Under the pieces are notes generated by a model that did no database searches, had not been told where the DNA came from, and saw only the letters and a list, made by a program, of their open reading frames with translations. The translations under genes and the position numbers were made by a program. Source: Virgibacillus necropolis (GTDB taxonomy: Bacteria > Bacillota > Bacilli > Bacillales > Amphibacillaceae). Taken from it: DNA of 64,000 bases. Shown here in pieces: positions 16,458 to 25,750 of this stretch (position 1 is its first letter; the number at the start of each line of letters is the position of its first letter). The stretch is taken from positions 4,273,423 to 4,337,422 of the forward strand of contig NZ_CP022437.1 of assembly GCF_002224365.1 (NCBI RefSeq). The letters are read 5' to 3'.

Positions 16458-17690
16458 ATGAAAAAAGATTTAATTAACCGCCTCACTACATATGTAAAAA
16501 TAGATACCCAGTCAGATGGAAAGAGCGAAAACACACCTTCAACTCCAGGTCAGTTAACACTCGCCAATTTATTAGTAGATGAATTAAAGGAAATCGGTAT
16601 GAGTGATGTAACAATCGACGAAAACGGTTACGTAATGGCCACACTTCCTGCTAATAGTGAAAAGGATATCCCGACTATTGGCTTTCTAGCACACGTTGAT
16701 ACAGCTACAGATTTCACTGGAAAAAATGTTAATCCACAGCTTGTAGAAAATTTTGATGGAAATGATTTAGTACTAAATGAAGCGTTAAATGTAGTTTTAA
16801 CAGGAAAAGAATTCCCCGAGCTCCCTGGTTATAAAGGTCATACGTTACTAACAACAGATGGAACAACACTTTTAGGCGCTGATAACAAAGCTGGAATTGC
16901 CGAAATTATGACTGCAATGGCCTACTTAATTAACCACCAGGAAGTAAAACATGGAAAAATACGCGTAGCTTTTACACCTGATGAGGAAATTGGACTTGGA
17001 CCACACAAATTCGATGTTGACGCATTCGATGCCAAGTTTGCCTATACAATTGACGGCGGACCACTAGGGGAACTGCAGTTTGAAAGTTTTAACGCCGCTG
17101 CAGCAGAAATTACATTTATCGGGAACAGTGTTCACCCTGGTACAGCGAAAAACAAAATGGTTAATGCAGGAACCATGGCAGCTGAATTCATCGGCAAATT
17201 TCCAGAACTCGAAACCCCGGAACATACTGAAAAATATGAGGGCTTTTATCACCTAAGTTCCATCCTTGGCGATGTGGAAAAAACGCATGCTTCTTATATC
17301 ATTCGAGATTTTGATAAAAAGAATTTCGAAGCGCGTAAAGCACATATGGAAAAAGCTGTTAAGGACATCAAAGAAAAATTTGGTGAGCATCATGTACAAT
17401 TAAAGATGGAAGATCAATATTATAATATGGGTGAAAAAATTGAACCTGTTAAAGAAATTGTAGATATCGCCCAACAAGCAATGGAAAATCTCGCTATTAA
17501 ACCGCTTATAAAACCCGTTCGTGGTGGGACTGATGGATCCCAATTATCCTTTATGGGATTACCTACACCAAATATTTTCACTGGTGGCGAAAATTATCAC
17601 GGCAAATTTGAATACATTTCTATTGATAACATGGAAAAAGCAACGAATGTGATCGTGGAAATTTGCAGGTTGTTTGAAGAAAGTCAATGA
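16458..17690 (+). CDS. pepT: Peptidase T (tripeptide aminopeptidase)
   Basis: This 410-residue M20B dizinc peptidase releases the N-terminal residue of tripeptides. Visible sites are His79 and Asp81 (AHVDTATDF), GADNKAG (Asp ligand), TPDEEIG (catalytic Glu pair), TIDGG and the C-terminal histidine in [17 protein letters not shown] precedes the ATG. Monocistronic, with its own terminator. Confidence 0.95.
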   Translation: MKKDLINRLTTYVKIDTQSDGKSENTPSTPGQLTLANLLVDELKEIGMSDVTIDENGYVMATLPANSEKDIPTIGFLAHVDTATDFTGKNVNPQLVENFDGNDLVLNEALNVVLTGKEFPELPGYKGHTLLTTDGTTLLGADNKAGIAEIMTAMAYLINHQEVKHGKIRVAFTPDEEIGLGPHKFDVDAFDAKFAYTIDGGPLGELQFESFNAAAAEITFIGNSVHPGTAKNKMVNAGTMAAEFIGKFPELETPEHTEKYEGFYHLSSILGDVEKTHASYIIRDFDKKNFEARKAHMEKAVKDIKEKFGEHHVQLKMEDQYYNMGEKIEPVKEIVDIAQQAMENLAIKPLIKPVRGGTDGSQLSFMGLPTPNIFTGGENYHGKFEYISIDNMEKATNVIVEICRLFEESQ

Positions 17691-17702
17691 ATAAATAAAT
17701 TT

Positions 17703-17743
17703 AAAAAGGAGAACGCATAGTATAATATGCAGCTCTCCTTTTT
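17703..17743 (+). terminator. Intrinsic terminator of pepT
   Basis: AAAAAGGAGA pairs with TCTCCTTTTT, with an inner GCAT/ATGC stem; a T-run follows. Confidence 0.75.
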
Positions 17744-17753
17744 GGTTTCTATA

Positions 17754-18374
17754 TTAATACGCAATCCCTACACGTGTATTTAAAAATTCTTTATTATCCA
17801 CCAACGAATAAGCAAAAGCCGCGGTATCACCAACTGAAATTCGCTTTCCATCTTTAGGGAGTACATCTTTTTCAACACGATAATTCCCTTCCGCTTCTCC
17901 ATCAGGTAGGTAAGTTGGACAAACTACCGTCCAATCCAAATTTGATTTTTCAAGATAGTGAAATGCGGCTAAATGATCCTCAGCAGCAGTCGTCTTTCTT
18001 CGTTTTGATTCACTTGATTGAAATCGGTACAAATCAGGCTCTAACCTACTGTTTAAAATTCCAGCCGTTCCAATTGTAATAATTTGTGTTAGTTGATTTG
18101 CCCCCATTGCTTCAACTACAAGAGGCATACTTCGAGACAGCGTATTAGTTTGATCTGTATTTAGGGCACTGATGATAAGATCTACACCATTCATTGCACG
18201 AGTTAAGTCAGTTCTATCTAATACATCACCTTTGAAAACCGTTAAATAATCAGACGTAAGTTTTAATTTTTCTGGTGTACGAACAAAAGCAACAACGTGA
18301 TGTCGATTAGTTAATGCATGTTCAACAATTTTCCGACCAACCCTACCGGATGCCCCTAATATAAGTAGTTTCAA
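17754..18374 (-). CDS. NAD(P)-binding SDR-like oxidoreductase
   Basis: The 206-residue protein has the dinucleotide motif GASGRVG (7-13) and a Rossmann pattern of the atypical SDR (NmrA / SDR_a5-like) class. Members act as NAD(P)H-dependent reductases or redox sensors. The usual YxxxK catalytic pair is not evident. It lies 27 nt downstream of the MhqD-like gene, so they may share a transcript; quinone or electrophile stress would be a plausible theme. Confidence 0.78.
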   Translation of the reverse strand: MKLLILGASGRVGRKIVEHALTNRHHVVAFVRTPEKLKLTSDYLTVFKGDVLDRTDLTRAMNGVDLIISALNTDQTNTLSRSMPLVVEAMGANQLTQIITIGTAGILNSRLEPDLYRFQSSESKRRKTTAAEDHLAAFHYLEKSNLDWTVVCPTYLPDGEAEGNYRVEKDVLPKDGKRISVGDTAAFAYSLVDNKEFLNTRVGIAY

Positions 18375-18401
18375 CGTATCACCCTCTCGAAAGAAAAGCG
18401 C

Positions 18402-19022
18402 TTATTTCATGCCCCATCCAAAATTCTTTTGATACCATTCAGCAGCTTTTTCAACTTCTGCTCGCGACAACTGATGACCATTCATTTCCCAGTGTAGATC
18501 GACCTTAGCGTTCCCCTGTTCGAGAAGTTCTTTTAGTTCTTCCGATTCTTCAGGCTTACAAAGTGGATCATTTTTTCCTGCAGCAATAAATACAGGATGA
18601 TCAGTCAGATCTGGAAGTTCAAGTCCCCGTCTCGGAACCATTGGATGATGGAGAATTGCACCTTTTAGTGAATTTGCGATGTGGAACAGCATGCTAGCAG
18701 CAATATTTGCACCATTTGAATAACCGATTGCCACTACATTATTCCGATCAAAACCATGATCTTTTGCTGCTTGATCAACAAATTCATTTAATTCGTTGGT
18801 TCGAAAAATAAGGTCTTCCTCATCGAAAACCCCTTCTTCTAAACGACGGAAGAAGCGAGGCATCCCGCCCTCACTAACATTTCCTTGTACACCAAGAACA
18901 GATGCTGTTGGATCTATCATGTCTGCTAATGGTAATAAATCCTCTTCTGTTCCTCCTGTTCCATGAAGCAACAATAATGTTGGTTTACTTTTATCTGATC
19001 CTTCTTTAAACAAATGTTTCAT
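18402..19022 (-). CDS. MhqD-like alpha/beta hydrolase (carboxylesterase)
   Basis: The 206-residue protein is a small alpha/beta hydrolase with oxyanion-hole HGTGG (20-24), nucleophile Ser102 in GYSNG, Asp152 and His183. This layout matches the carboxylesterase/phospholipase group that includes Bacillus MhqD, a thioesterase-like enzyme induced by quinones. The start has a weak GGGTGG site. It is followed by the SDR-like gene on the same strand. Confidence 0.82.
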   Translation of the reverse strand: MKHLFKEGSDKSKPTLLLLHGTGGTEEDLLPLADMIDPTASVLGVQGNVSEGGMPRFFRRLEEGVFDEEDLIFRTNELNEFVDQAAKDHGFDRNNVVAIGYSNGANIAASMLFHIANSLKGAILHHPMVPRRGLELPDLTDHPVFIAAGKNDPLCKPEESEELKELLEQGNAKVDLHWEMNGHQLSRAEVEKAAEWYQKNFGWGMK

Positions 19023-19177
19023 CTAACCACCCTTTCATTGTTCACCTACCATTCAGTGCGGAAAGAACGAAAACTCCCACTGAATGAAATTTCACTTTAT
19101 AAGAAAATCTGCTATCTAGCAAACAATCACACTTGGAAACTGATTCGAAAAATCTCGTGATGTGACACGTCTACACA

Positions 19178-19186
19178 TGGTATACT
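19178..19186 (+). promoter_or_regulatory. Extended -10 promoter of the VanY-type gene
   Basis: TGGTATACT is an extended -10 element 40 bp before the start codon; no clear -35 is needed or seen. Confidence 0.5.
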
Positions 19187-19225
19187 TGTAGATGTTGTTA
19201 TAAATTCAAGGGAGCGTTACGCTAG

Positions 19226-20215
19226 ATGAAGAGAAAATTACTATCAATCATTTTACTACTATCGGTTTTATGCCTATTTACAGCATGCACAGAACCAACT
19301 ACCGCTAATCACTCTGGTTCAAAGGATACTACTATCGAACCAAAAAACGACAGTGAGTTGCCTGCATCTACCTTAAAAAGTGGTGATAGTGGTGAAGACG
19401 TAAAAGAACTTCAGGCAGCCTTAGTAAAAATTGGATATGAGATTTCTGTAACTGGAAATTTTGATAACGAAACGACAGAAGCATTGAAAGATTTTCAAGC
19501 TCAACAAGTAAAACTTCCAGCTTCAGGCGAATATAATCAAGCGACAATGAAATGGTTGAAAAAAGCATTAGATGGGGAATTTGCAGTTGAACCAGGGAAA
19601 GGAAGTGTTCCTATTTCTAATCCAGAAGAAACAGTTATTGTAGATGATCCTTCAGACACATTAGTACTTGTTAACAAAAGTCATGCATTGCCAAACGACT
19701 ATATTCCGGATGATTTGATTGCGCCAAACGTTCGTTTTCCGTTTACACAAGATTTACCGAAGCGATATATGCGGGAAGAAGCGGCCCATGCGTTAGAGGA
19801 TTTGTTCAAGGCATCAGACAAAGCAGGATTAGACCTATTTGCCCAATCTGGCTATCGTTCCTACAACACACAGGAATCCATTTTTGCATCATATGTAGCA
19901 AAAGATGGTGAAGATGCAGCAAACAAATATAGTGCTAGACCTGGCGAAAGCGAGCATCAAACTGGATTAACGATGGATGTAACTAGCCCTGAAATTAATT
20001 TTAATCTAAATACAAATTTCGCCAAAACCGAAGAAGGAAAATGGGTGAAAGCCCATGCGCATGAATACGGATTTATCATTCGTTATCCGAAAGGCAAAGA
20101 ATCTATTACAAAATACCAATATGAGCCATGGCACCTGCGCTATGTTGGAAAAGAAGTAGCAACTGTTATTCATGAAAAAGATATTACACTAGAAAAATAT
20201 CTTGGTGCACTATAA
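19226..20215 (+). CDS. Lipoprotein D,D-/L,D-carboxypeptidase, VanY family, with PG-binding domain
   Basis: The 329-residue protein has a lipoprotein signal peptide (LFTA-Cys21), a PG_binding_1 domain at about 50-115 (SGEDVKELQAALVKIGY), and a C-terminal VanY/M15B domain. The zinc motif is SEHQTGLTMDV (His244, Asp251), with EPWHLRY (Glu300, His303). It would trim terminal D-Ala from peptidoglycan stem peptides outside the membrane, like Bacillus YodJ. The stop codon falls within the target duplication of an inserted repeat. Confidence 0.9.
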   Translation: MKRKLLSIILLLSVLCLFTACTEPTTANHSGSKDTTIEPKNDSELPASTLKSGDSGEDVKELQAALVKIGYEISVTGNFDNETTEALKDFQAQQVKLPASGEYNQATMKWLKKALDGEFAVEPGKGSVPISNPEETVIVDDPSDTLVLVNKSHALPNDYIPDDLIAPNVRFPFTQDLPKRYMREEAAHALEDLFKASDKAGLDLFAQSGYRSYNTQESIFASYVAKDGEDAANKYSARPGESEHQTGLTMDVTSPEINFNLNTNFAKTEEGKWVKAHAHEYGFIIRYPKGKESITKYQYEPWHLRYVGKEVATVIHEKDITLEKYLGAL

Positions 20216-20439
20216 GAGGTTGTTCAAAAAGTCACCAAATGATAAACGGCGAATTTCTTCGTTGCTCAATTTTTCCGGTCCTCACGTATTAAAAGCATAG
20301 AGGAACTTCTACTAAAACCGTCCACGTCCTGTGGACAACGTAGAAGTCAGCACATCCTGTGCAAGTCCGGTCCTCAAAATATTCGCGCCTTGAACTTCTT
20401 GTTTCTAATTTGCCGCCTTTTTGAACACGCACTATAAGA
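20207..20439. mobile_element. MITE-like element with 11-bp target duplication
   Basis: The element at 20218-20428 (211 bp) is flanked by identical 11-bp copies of GCACTATAAGA (20207-20217 and 20429-20439). Its ends are imperfect inverted repeats, TGTTCAAAAAGTCACCAAAT against TGTTCAAAAAGGCGGCAAAT (17 of 20). Inside are two small palindromes sharing CACRTCCTGTG. No ORF of transposase type is present, so it needs an enzyme in trans. Confidence 0.75.
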
Positions 20440-20446
20440 AGAATGT

Positions 20447-20475
20447 AAAGATCCGGTAGCTTCGGGTCTTTTTTT
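20447..20475 (+). terminator. Displaced terminator of the VanY-type gene
   Basis: The stem AAAGATCCG with CGGGTCTTT (one G-U) is followed by a T-run. Removing the inserted element would place it about 20 nt after the stop codon. Confidence 0.75.
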
Positions 20476-20555
20476 GCGCTTACTAAGAACAACAAAAATA
20501 AGCTTCATTTATTAGTAAATGAGCTTACTCCTTCCATTTATAGTAGGAATCCCTA

Positions 20556-21086
20556 TTATATAATTTTATTAAATTGTTCATTTTCCTTCATAATCTTTCT
20601 ATCCAAACTGCGAATTCGTTTTATTGCTTCACTATCTTCAATGGTGCGATAGTGGTGTTTGCCTCCCGATTCTTCATCTGATTCGTCCGCGAGTGACACA
20701 ACGTATTGCAACGGTTTTAAATTCAAGTGGCCTTCAGGCAAATAAGAATCTGTGTGTAGTAAGATTGCCACTGCTATTTCTTTCGCAGCATGCCGATCTT
20801 CACCAATTCGAATCAAAAGTTTGTGTGCTCGACTTGCTCCTTTGATCGCATGAATATCATTTTCACGATATAGCTCATAATCCCATTCCCCATCACGGTA
20901 CCAGGTATAATGACCAACATCATGAAGCAATGCAGCCTTTACTGCAAGGTCAGGGTCCACATCGTTCTTTTTGGCAAATTCAAAAGCATACTCTGCAACT
21001 TTAATCGCATGCGCCATTCCTGACCGCTTCAAATATTTTTGTGTGATTGGATGGATAAATATTTCCTCAAGGGTTACTTTCTTCAT
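20556..21086 (-). CDS. HD-domain phosphohydrolase (YqeK-like class)
   Basis: The 176-residue protein carries an HD metal site: His26 (AHAIKVAEY), His55-Asp56 (LLHDVGHYTW), a histidine in AILLHTDS and Asp in SLADESDE. HD proteins of this size hydrolyse nucleotide phosphates. The substrate is not defined by the sequence. AGGAGGAG lies upstream. It stands alone between the VanY gene and the fru operon. Confidence 0.75.
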   Translation of the reverse strand: MKKVTLEEIFIHPITQKYLKRSGMAHAIKVAEYAFEFAKKNDVDPDLAVKAALLHDVGHYTWYRDGEWDYELYRENDIHAIKGASRAHKLLIRIGEDRHAAKEIAVAILLHTDSYLPEGHLNLKPLQYVVSLADESDEESGGKHHYRTIEDSEAIKRIRSLDRKIMKENEQFNKII

Positions 21087-21257
21087 GTAAGTCTCCTCCT
21101 CTCTTATGTAGTCTCTATCCTATTCCGAAAAAAATATATTGTTAAATACAATAGCACGATGATACCTGTTTTGCAATACATAATTACCTCATTATTCTTT
21201 TTTCAAACATGGTAATAGGATTTATGATTACTTTTGAACGAAAATGAATGATTATGA

Positions 21258-21286
21258 TTGATTTATGCAACCGTTTCCTTTATACT
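21258..21286 (+). promoter_or_regulatory. Sigma-A promoter of fruRKA
   Basis: TTGATT (21258-21263) and TATACT (21281-21286) are separated by 17 bp. A cre site fills the spacer. Confidence 0.75.
21265..21280 (+). promoter_or_regulatory. cre site (CcpA) in the fruR promoter
   Basis: ATGCAACCGTTTCCTT fits the WTGNAANCGNWNNCWW consensus at every position. It lies between the -35 and -10 elements, so CcpA binding should block initiation. Confidence 0.75.
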
Positions 21287-21318
21287 ATTCTAAAGTAAGG
21301 AATGAGGGTGATCCAACG

Positions 21319-22071
21319 ATGCTTACAAATGAACGGCATTCTATTATTTTAAAGCTTTTGGATGAAAAACAAACGATAACAACACAGGATATTCACGAAG
21401 TTACTACCGCATCAGAATCAACGATACGCCGTGATCTTACGGACCTAGAAAAACAGCATAAACTACAACGTATCCATGGTGGCGCAACGCTAACCGAGAA
21501 AAAACTGCAAGAATACAGTATTGCAGAGAAATCAACCAGAAACCTCCAAGAAAAACAATTAATCGCAAAGCTAGCTGCCGAGTCCATCCAAGAAGAAGAT
21601 TGTATTTTTCTTGATGCAGGTACGACAACATTGCAACTAATTCCTTATTTAAAAAATAAACAAGTTGTGGTTGTCACCAATGGTCTAACACATGTCGATT
21701 TGTTAATGGAACAAGGCATTACAACCTATTTGACTGGTGGCTATGTCAAACAAAAAACAAGCGCATTAATTGGACAACAAGCTATTCACTCCCTAGAGAA
21801 TTATCGCTTTGACAAATGCTTTCTTGGTGTAAATGGGTTCCACATAGATTTCGGGTATACTACACCTGACCCAGAAGAGGCCAACCTTAAACAAACAGCT
21901 AGTTCACTCGCTAAGGAAACCTTTGTTTTAGCTGATCAGACCAAATTAAACAAGGTAAGTTTTGCAAAAATATGTGATCTATCTAAAGCGACATTACTTA
22001 CGGGAACTTTACCAAAAAAGGACTTTGAAGCCTTTTCAAATAAAACAACTATTGAGGTGGTAAAACCATGA
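21319..22071 (+). CDS. fruR: DeoR-family fructose operon regulator
   Basis: The 250-residue protein has an N-terminal DeoR winged helix (ERHSIILKLLDEKQTITTQDI; SESTIRRDLTDLEKQ) and a sugar-phosphate sensor domain (FLDAGTTTLQL, GGYVKQKTSALIGQQA). In this arrangement it normally represses fruRKA until fructose 1-phosphate binds. The ATG at 21319 has GAGGGTGA upstream; the in-frame ATG at 21265 lies inside the promoter. Its stop overlaps the fruK start by 4 nt. Confidence 0.92.
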   Translation: MLTNERHSIILKLLDEKQTITTQDIHEVTTASESTIRRDLTDLEKQHKLQRIHGGATLTEKKLQEYSIAEKSTRNLQEKQLIAKLAAESIQEEDCIFLDAGTTTLQLIPYLKNKQVVVVTNGLTHVDLLMEQGITTYLTGGYVKQKTSALIGQQAIHSLENYRFDKCFLGVNGFHIDFGYTTPDPEEANLKQTASSLAKETFVLADQTKLNKVSFAKICDLSKATLLTGTLPKKDFEAFSNKTTIEVVKP

Positions 22072-22997
22072 TATATACCTGCACCATCACACCATCGATT
22101 GATTATACGGTCTATTTACCATCGTTTCATCTTGGGAAATTAAATCGTACAGAGGAAGTTTATTATTTCCCAGGTGGTAAAGGAATCAATGTTTCACGGG
22201 TGTTAAATCGTTTAAACGTAGGGAGTATAGCACTTGGCTTTGCAGGTGGATTTACCGGCCAATTCATTCAAGAGTTTTTACAGGATGAAGGTGTCCAAAC
22301 GAATTTTATTGAAACGAAAGAACCAACACGCATCAATGTGAAAATTAAAGCTAATGACGAATCTGAGTTAAATGGGCCAGGTCCAACTACGACACATGAA
22401 CAACGCAAAGAATTGCTAGTAAAAGTAGAGAAGCTTGAATCGAATGATTGGTTTGTTTTAGCAGGAAGCTTACCAGATACCATTCCAGACGCATTCTATC
22501 AGGCTATAGCAAGACTTTGTTATAAGAAAGATGTCCGATTTGTGCTCGATACATCGGGAAGTGCTTTAAAACAATTAATAGATACGAAAGCCTTTTTAGT
22601 CAAACCTAACCAACATGAACTGGGCGACTTATTTGATACAACCATTGCAACGAAAAAAGAAGCTATTTATTATGCAAAAAAACTGGTTAGACGAGGTATT
22701 AAGCATGTCATTGTATCAATGGGTGGTAATGGAGCTATTTTAGTAACGGAAGATGAAGTTTTACTAGCGGAAGCCCCAAAAGGCCAGGTCATAAATACAG
22801 TCGGTGCTGGCGATTCCCTTGTGTCAGGATTCATTGCTGCGTACGTTAAAAAAACCGATGTTAAGGAAGCATTCCGTTACGGTATTGCCAGTGGTAGTGC
22901 CACCGCATTCCGTACCGATTTATGTGAACAAAAGGATGTTGAGGCACTAGTTTCGAAAGTTACACTGTACCCTTACGAAGAAGAGGATGTGATCTAA
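22068..22997 (+). CDS. fruK: 1-phosphofructokinase
   Basis: This 309-residue PfkB-family kinase makes fructose 1,6-bisphosphate from fructose 1-phosphate and ATP. Signature 1 is visible at FPGGKGINVSRVL (34-46) and signature 2 at NTVGAGDSLVSGF with catalytic Asp249. It starts in an ATGA overlap with fruR and ends immediately before fruA, so the three are translationally coupled. Confidence 0.94.
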   Translation: MIYTCTITPSIDYTVYLPSFHLGKLNRTEEVYYFPGGKGINVSRVLNRLNVGSIALGFAGGFTGQFIQEFLQDEGVQTNFIETKEPTRINVKIKANDESELNGPGPTTTHEQRKELLVKVEKLESNDWFVLAGSLPDTIPDAFYQAIARLCYKKDVRFVLDTSGSALKQLIDTKAFLVKPNQHELGDLFDTTIATKKEAIYYAKKLVRRGIKHVIVSMGGNGAILVTEDEVLLAEAPKGQVINTVGAGDSLVSGFIAAYVKKTDVKEAFRYGIASGSATAFRTDLCEQKDVEALVSKVTLYPYEEEDVI

Positions 22998-24899
22998 ATG
23001 AAAATCACCGAATTATTAGGTCAGGATACAATTATTCTTGATTTACAAGCCCAATCCAAAAAAGATGCCTTGAACGAACTAGCAAACAAATTGGATGAAG
23101 CAGGAAAACTTAATGACAAGCAATCATTTATTACTGATATTTTTAGTCGCGAGGAACAAAGCACAACTGGCATCGGTGAAAGCATTGCTATTCCGCATGC
23201 AAAGTCCGCCGCAGTAAAAGTTCCAGCAATCGCATTTGGTCGTTCAGAATCAGGAATCGATTTTGACTCATTGGATGGGCAACCAGCACATTTATTTTTC
23301 ATGATTGCCGCTAGTGACGGAGCGAATAATGCTCATTTGGAAGCATTATCTCGTTTATCTACCTTTTTAATGGATGAAAAGTTCCGGGAGAAAATATATC
23401 AAGCGGTGTCGATTGAAGAAGTGTTAGAGGCAGTAAATCAAAAAGAAATCGAAGTTGATAAACCCGAAGAAACGGAAGAACCTAAGTCATCTAAAGTTCT
23501 TGCTGTAACAGCTTGTCCAACAGGAATTGCTCATACGTATATGGCCGCTGAAAAGCTAAATGAAACTGCAAAAGAGATGGGTATCGCGATTAAAGTAGAA
23601 ACGAACGGCTCTAGTGGTGTGAAAAACCGTTTAACTGCTGAAGAAATTTCCGAGGCTGATTCCATTATTGTTGCAGCTGACACGAAGGTTGAAATGGCAC
23701 GCTTTGCAGGGAAACATGTCATTCAAACAGGTGTAGGAAAAGCGATTCATGAAACTACAGAGTTGTTGAATAAGGCAGTAAATCAAGATGCACCTATTTA
23801 TAAATCTAGCGAATCAGAGTCAAGTTCTGGAGAAAAGGAGTCGCGGAATGGATTCTATAAACACCTAATGAGCGGGGTTTCAAACATGCTTCCATTTGTT
23901 GTTGGTGGTGGAATTTTAATTGCGCTATCGTTTTTCTGGGGGATTGAATCAAGTAACCCCGAAAGCGATCAATACAATGCATTTGCTGCCATGCTGAACA
24001 CAATTGGCGGTGGAAAAGCATTCTTCCTAATGGTTCCGGTCTTAGCGGGATTCATTGCATCTAGTATAGCCGATCGACCTGGGTTTGCTCCTGGTATGGT
24101 TGGTGGTCTAATCGCTGTCACGGTTACGGGAGCTGAAGGAGCTGGCGGTGGTTCAGGTTTCCTTGGTGGTTTAATTGCTGGTTTCTTAGCTGGTTATGTA
24201 ACCTTGCTCGTAAAAAAAGCATTTGCAGGATTACCAGATTCACTTGAAGGGTTAAGACCAGTTTTATTTTACCCGTTATTTAGTATCGCCATTACTGGAT
24301 TGATCATGATGCTGATTAATCCACCATTAACTACCATATACACAGGGCTTTCCACATTTTTAGAAAGTATGGGTGGAACGAACCAAGTATTGTTAGGGCT
24401 GATTTTAGGTGCAATGATGGCATTTGATCTAGGTGGGCCAGTCAATAAGGCGGCGTATACATTTGGTATTGCTACGCTTGATGCAGGAAACTATTCAATT
24501 ATTGCGACTGTAATGGCTGCTGGAATGGTGCCGCCATTAGGTATGGCACTTGCAACATCGCTGTTTAAAAATCGTTTTACCAAGCAAGAACGCGAAGCTG
24601 GAAAAACAGCTTACGCGCTCGGTGCATGTTTTATTACAGAGGGGGTTATTCCCTTAGCAGCAGCCGACCCAGCTCGCGTTATTCCGTCAGTAATGGCAGG
24701 AGCCGCAGTGACAGGAGGACTAACGATGTTCTTCGATATTGCATTACGAGCACCACATGGTGGAATATTCGTCATCGGTCTGGTAGATGGCGGGATTGGG
24801 AAAATTTTACTGTACATTCTTGCCATTATTATTGGAACTATTGTTGCTGCATTAGCGGCAGGTCTATTAAAAAGGGACCTGACCAAACAGAATGCTTAA
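22998..24899 (+). CDS. fruA: Fructose-specific PTS permease, EIIABC
   Basis: The 633-residue protein has three domains in order: EIIA with phospho-His67 (SIAIPHAKS), EIIB with phospho-Cys173 (VTACPTGIAHTYM), and an EIIC membrane domain from about residue 285 with roughly eight to ten helices. It takes up fructose and delivers fructose 1-phosphate to FruK. It is the last gene of the fruRKA operon; the cre site upstream should give glucose repression. Confidence 0.95.
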   Translation: MKITELLGQDTIILDLQAQSKKDALNELANKLDEAGKLNDKQSFITDIFSREEQSTTGIGESIAIPHAKSAAVKVPAIAFGRSESGIDFDSLDGQPAHLFFMIAASDGANNAHLEALSRLSTFLMDEKFREKIYQAVSIEEVLEAVNQKEIEVDKPEETEEPKSSKVLAVTACPTGIAHTYMAAEKLNETAKEMGIAIKVETNGSSGVKNRLTAEEISEADSIIVAADTKVEMARFAGKHVIQTGVGKAIHETTELLNKAVNQDAPIYKSSESESSSGEKESRNGFYKHLMSGVSNMLPFVVGGGILIALSFFWGIESSNPESDQYNAFAAMLNTIGGGKAFFLMVPVLAGFIASSIADRPGFAPGMVGGLIAVTVTGAEGAGGGSGFLGGLIAGFLAGYVTLLVKKAFAGLPDSLEGLRPVLFYPLFSIAITGLIMMLINPPLTTIYTGLSTFLESMGGTNQVLLGLILGAMMAFDLGGPVNKAAYTFGIATLDAGNYSIIATVMAAGMVPPLGMALATSLFKNRFTKQEREAGKTAYALGACFITEGVIPLAAADPARVIPSVMAGAAVTGGLTMFFDIALRAPHGGIFVIGLVDGGIGKILLYILAIIIGTIVAALAAGLLKRDLTKQNA

Positions 24900-25022
24900 G
24901 TACTGTAGTTTAAAAAGAGATTTCCGATTTAACTAAGTAGTTCACTTACCGTTGAGAAAATATCAAATCAACTAACAAATAGCAGATAGTTTTAATAACA
25001 ACATCAAATTCACCAGTTTAAT

Positions 25023-25054
25023 GTCCTTCATCGGCTTGATGAAGGACTTTTCTT
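25023..25054 (+). terminator. Intrinsic terminator of the fruRKA operon
   Basis: A perfect 10-bp stem GTCCTTCATC (25023-25032 with 25038-25047) is followed by TTTTCTT. Nothing else is seen in the 24900-25204 gap. Confidence 0.85.
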
Positions 25055-25204
25055 CTGCGATCCCGGGCTCTTTCAACCTTCATTGGCTTTTTATACATTG
25101 TTATGCCAACGAAAATAACACACCAATGAATTTGATATGTTATCTCACTTGTTTTCAATTCTTCTCCTCCATAAGTGAACTACTTACCCATTTTAACGTG
25201 TTCA

Positions 25205-25657
25205 CTAAAACGGCTTTGTTATCATCAATGCTATCACAATTAAAAGGATTGCATTTTCAATTCGTTCAAAGAAAAACAACTTTTTCCCCAATTCATAATA
25301 TGTTTCAGGAATTTCATCTCCAGTATGACTTTCCAATAAAGCTTTAATTGGTTTGAATCTTGGTGATAAAACGGTTGGTCCGAGAGCTAAGGCAATTAAA
25401 AACAGAATCAAGCTAGTAACGTACCACCCTGCTTGAAATAGTATTGGATTCAAGGCCCCCATCAACAGCCCTGTAATAAGCAAGAGTGATCCACCTACCA
25501 TCACGAAAATATGTAGTCGCATACGGATCAAATAAGCATAGCGCAACTCACTCATATTCCTGGCGTTAGAAACAATATAAATCATTACAAAACCAGGGCC
25601 TATCCCAATTACTGCAGAAAAAGTATGAATAAGTACAAGAAACGAATAAAGCGTCAT
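25205..25657 (-). CDS. DUF2269-like integral membrane protein
   Basis: The 150-residue protein has four hydrophobic helices and a conserved-looking N-terminal LIHTFSAVIGIGPG with a membrane histidine. This pattern fits the DUF2269 family, of unknown function. It stands alone between fruA and an ABC-F gene, and no partner suggests its job. Confidence 0.7.
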   Translation of the reverse strand: MTLYSFLVLIHTFSAVIGIGPGFVMIYIVSNARNMSELRYAYLIRMRLHIFVMVGGSLLLITGLLMGALNPILFQAGWYVTSLILFLIALALGPTVLSPRFKPIKALLESHTGDEIPETYYELGKKLFFFERIENAILLIVIALMITKPF

Positions 25658-25750
25658 GGATTACCCTCCATATAACCTAGTTGTATAGTTTAATCATACA
25701 CTAATTAGATAAATGAAGGGCAGCAACATTCCATGCATTGCTTGAGCATC

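Noticed and set aside
20289..20495. Minus-strand 68-codon frame in the MITE-like element
   Set aside because: It spans the element edge and terminator, has no ribosome site and no recognisable domain.
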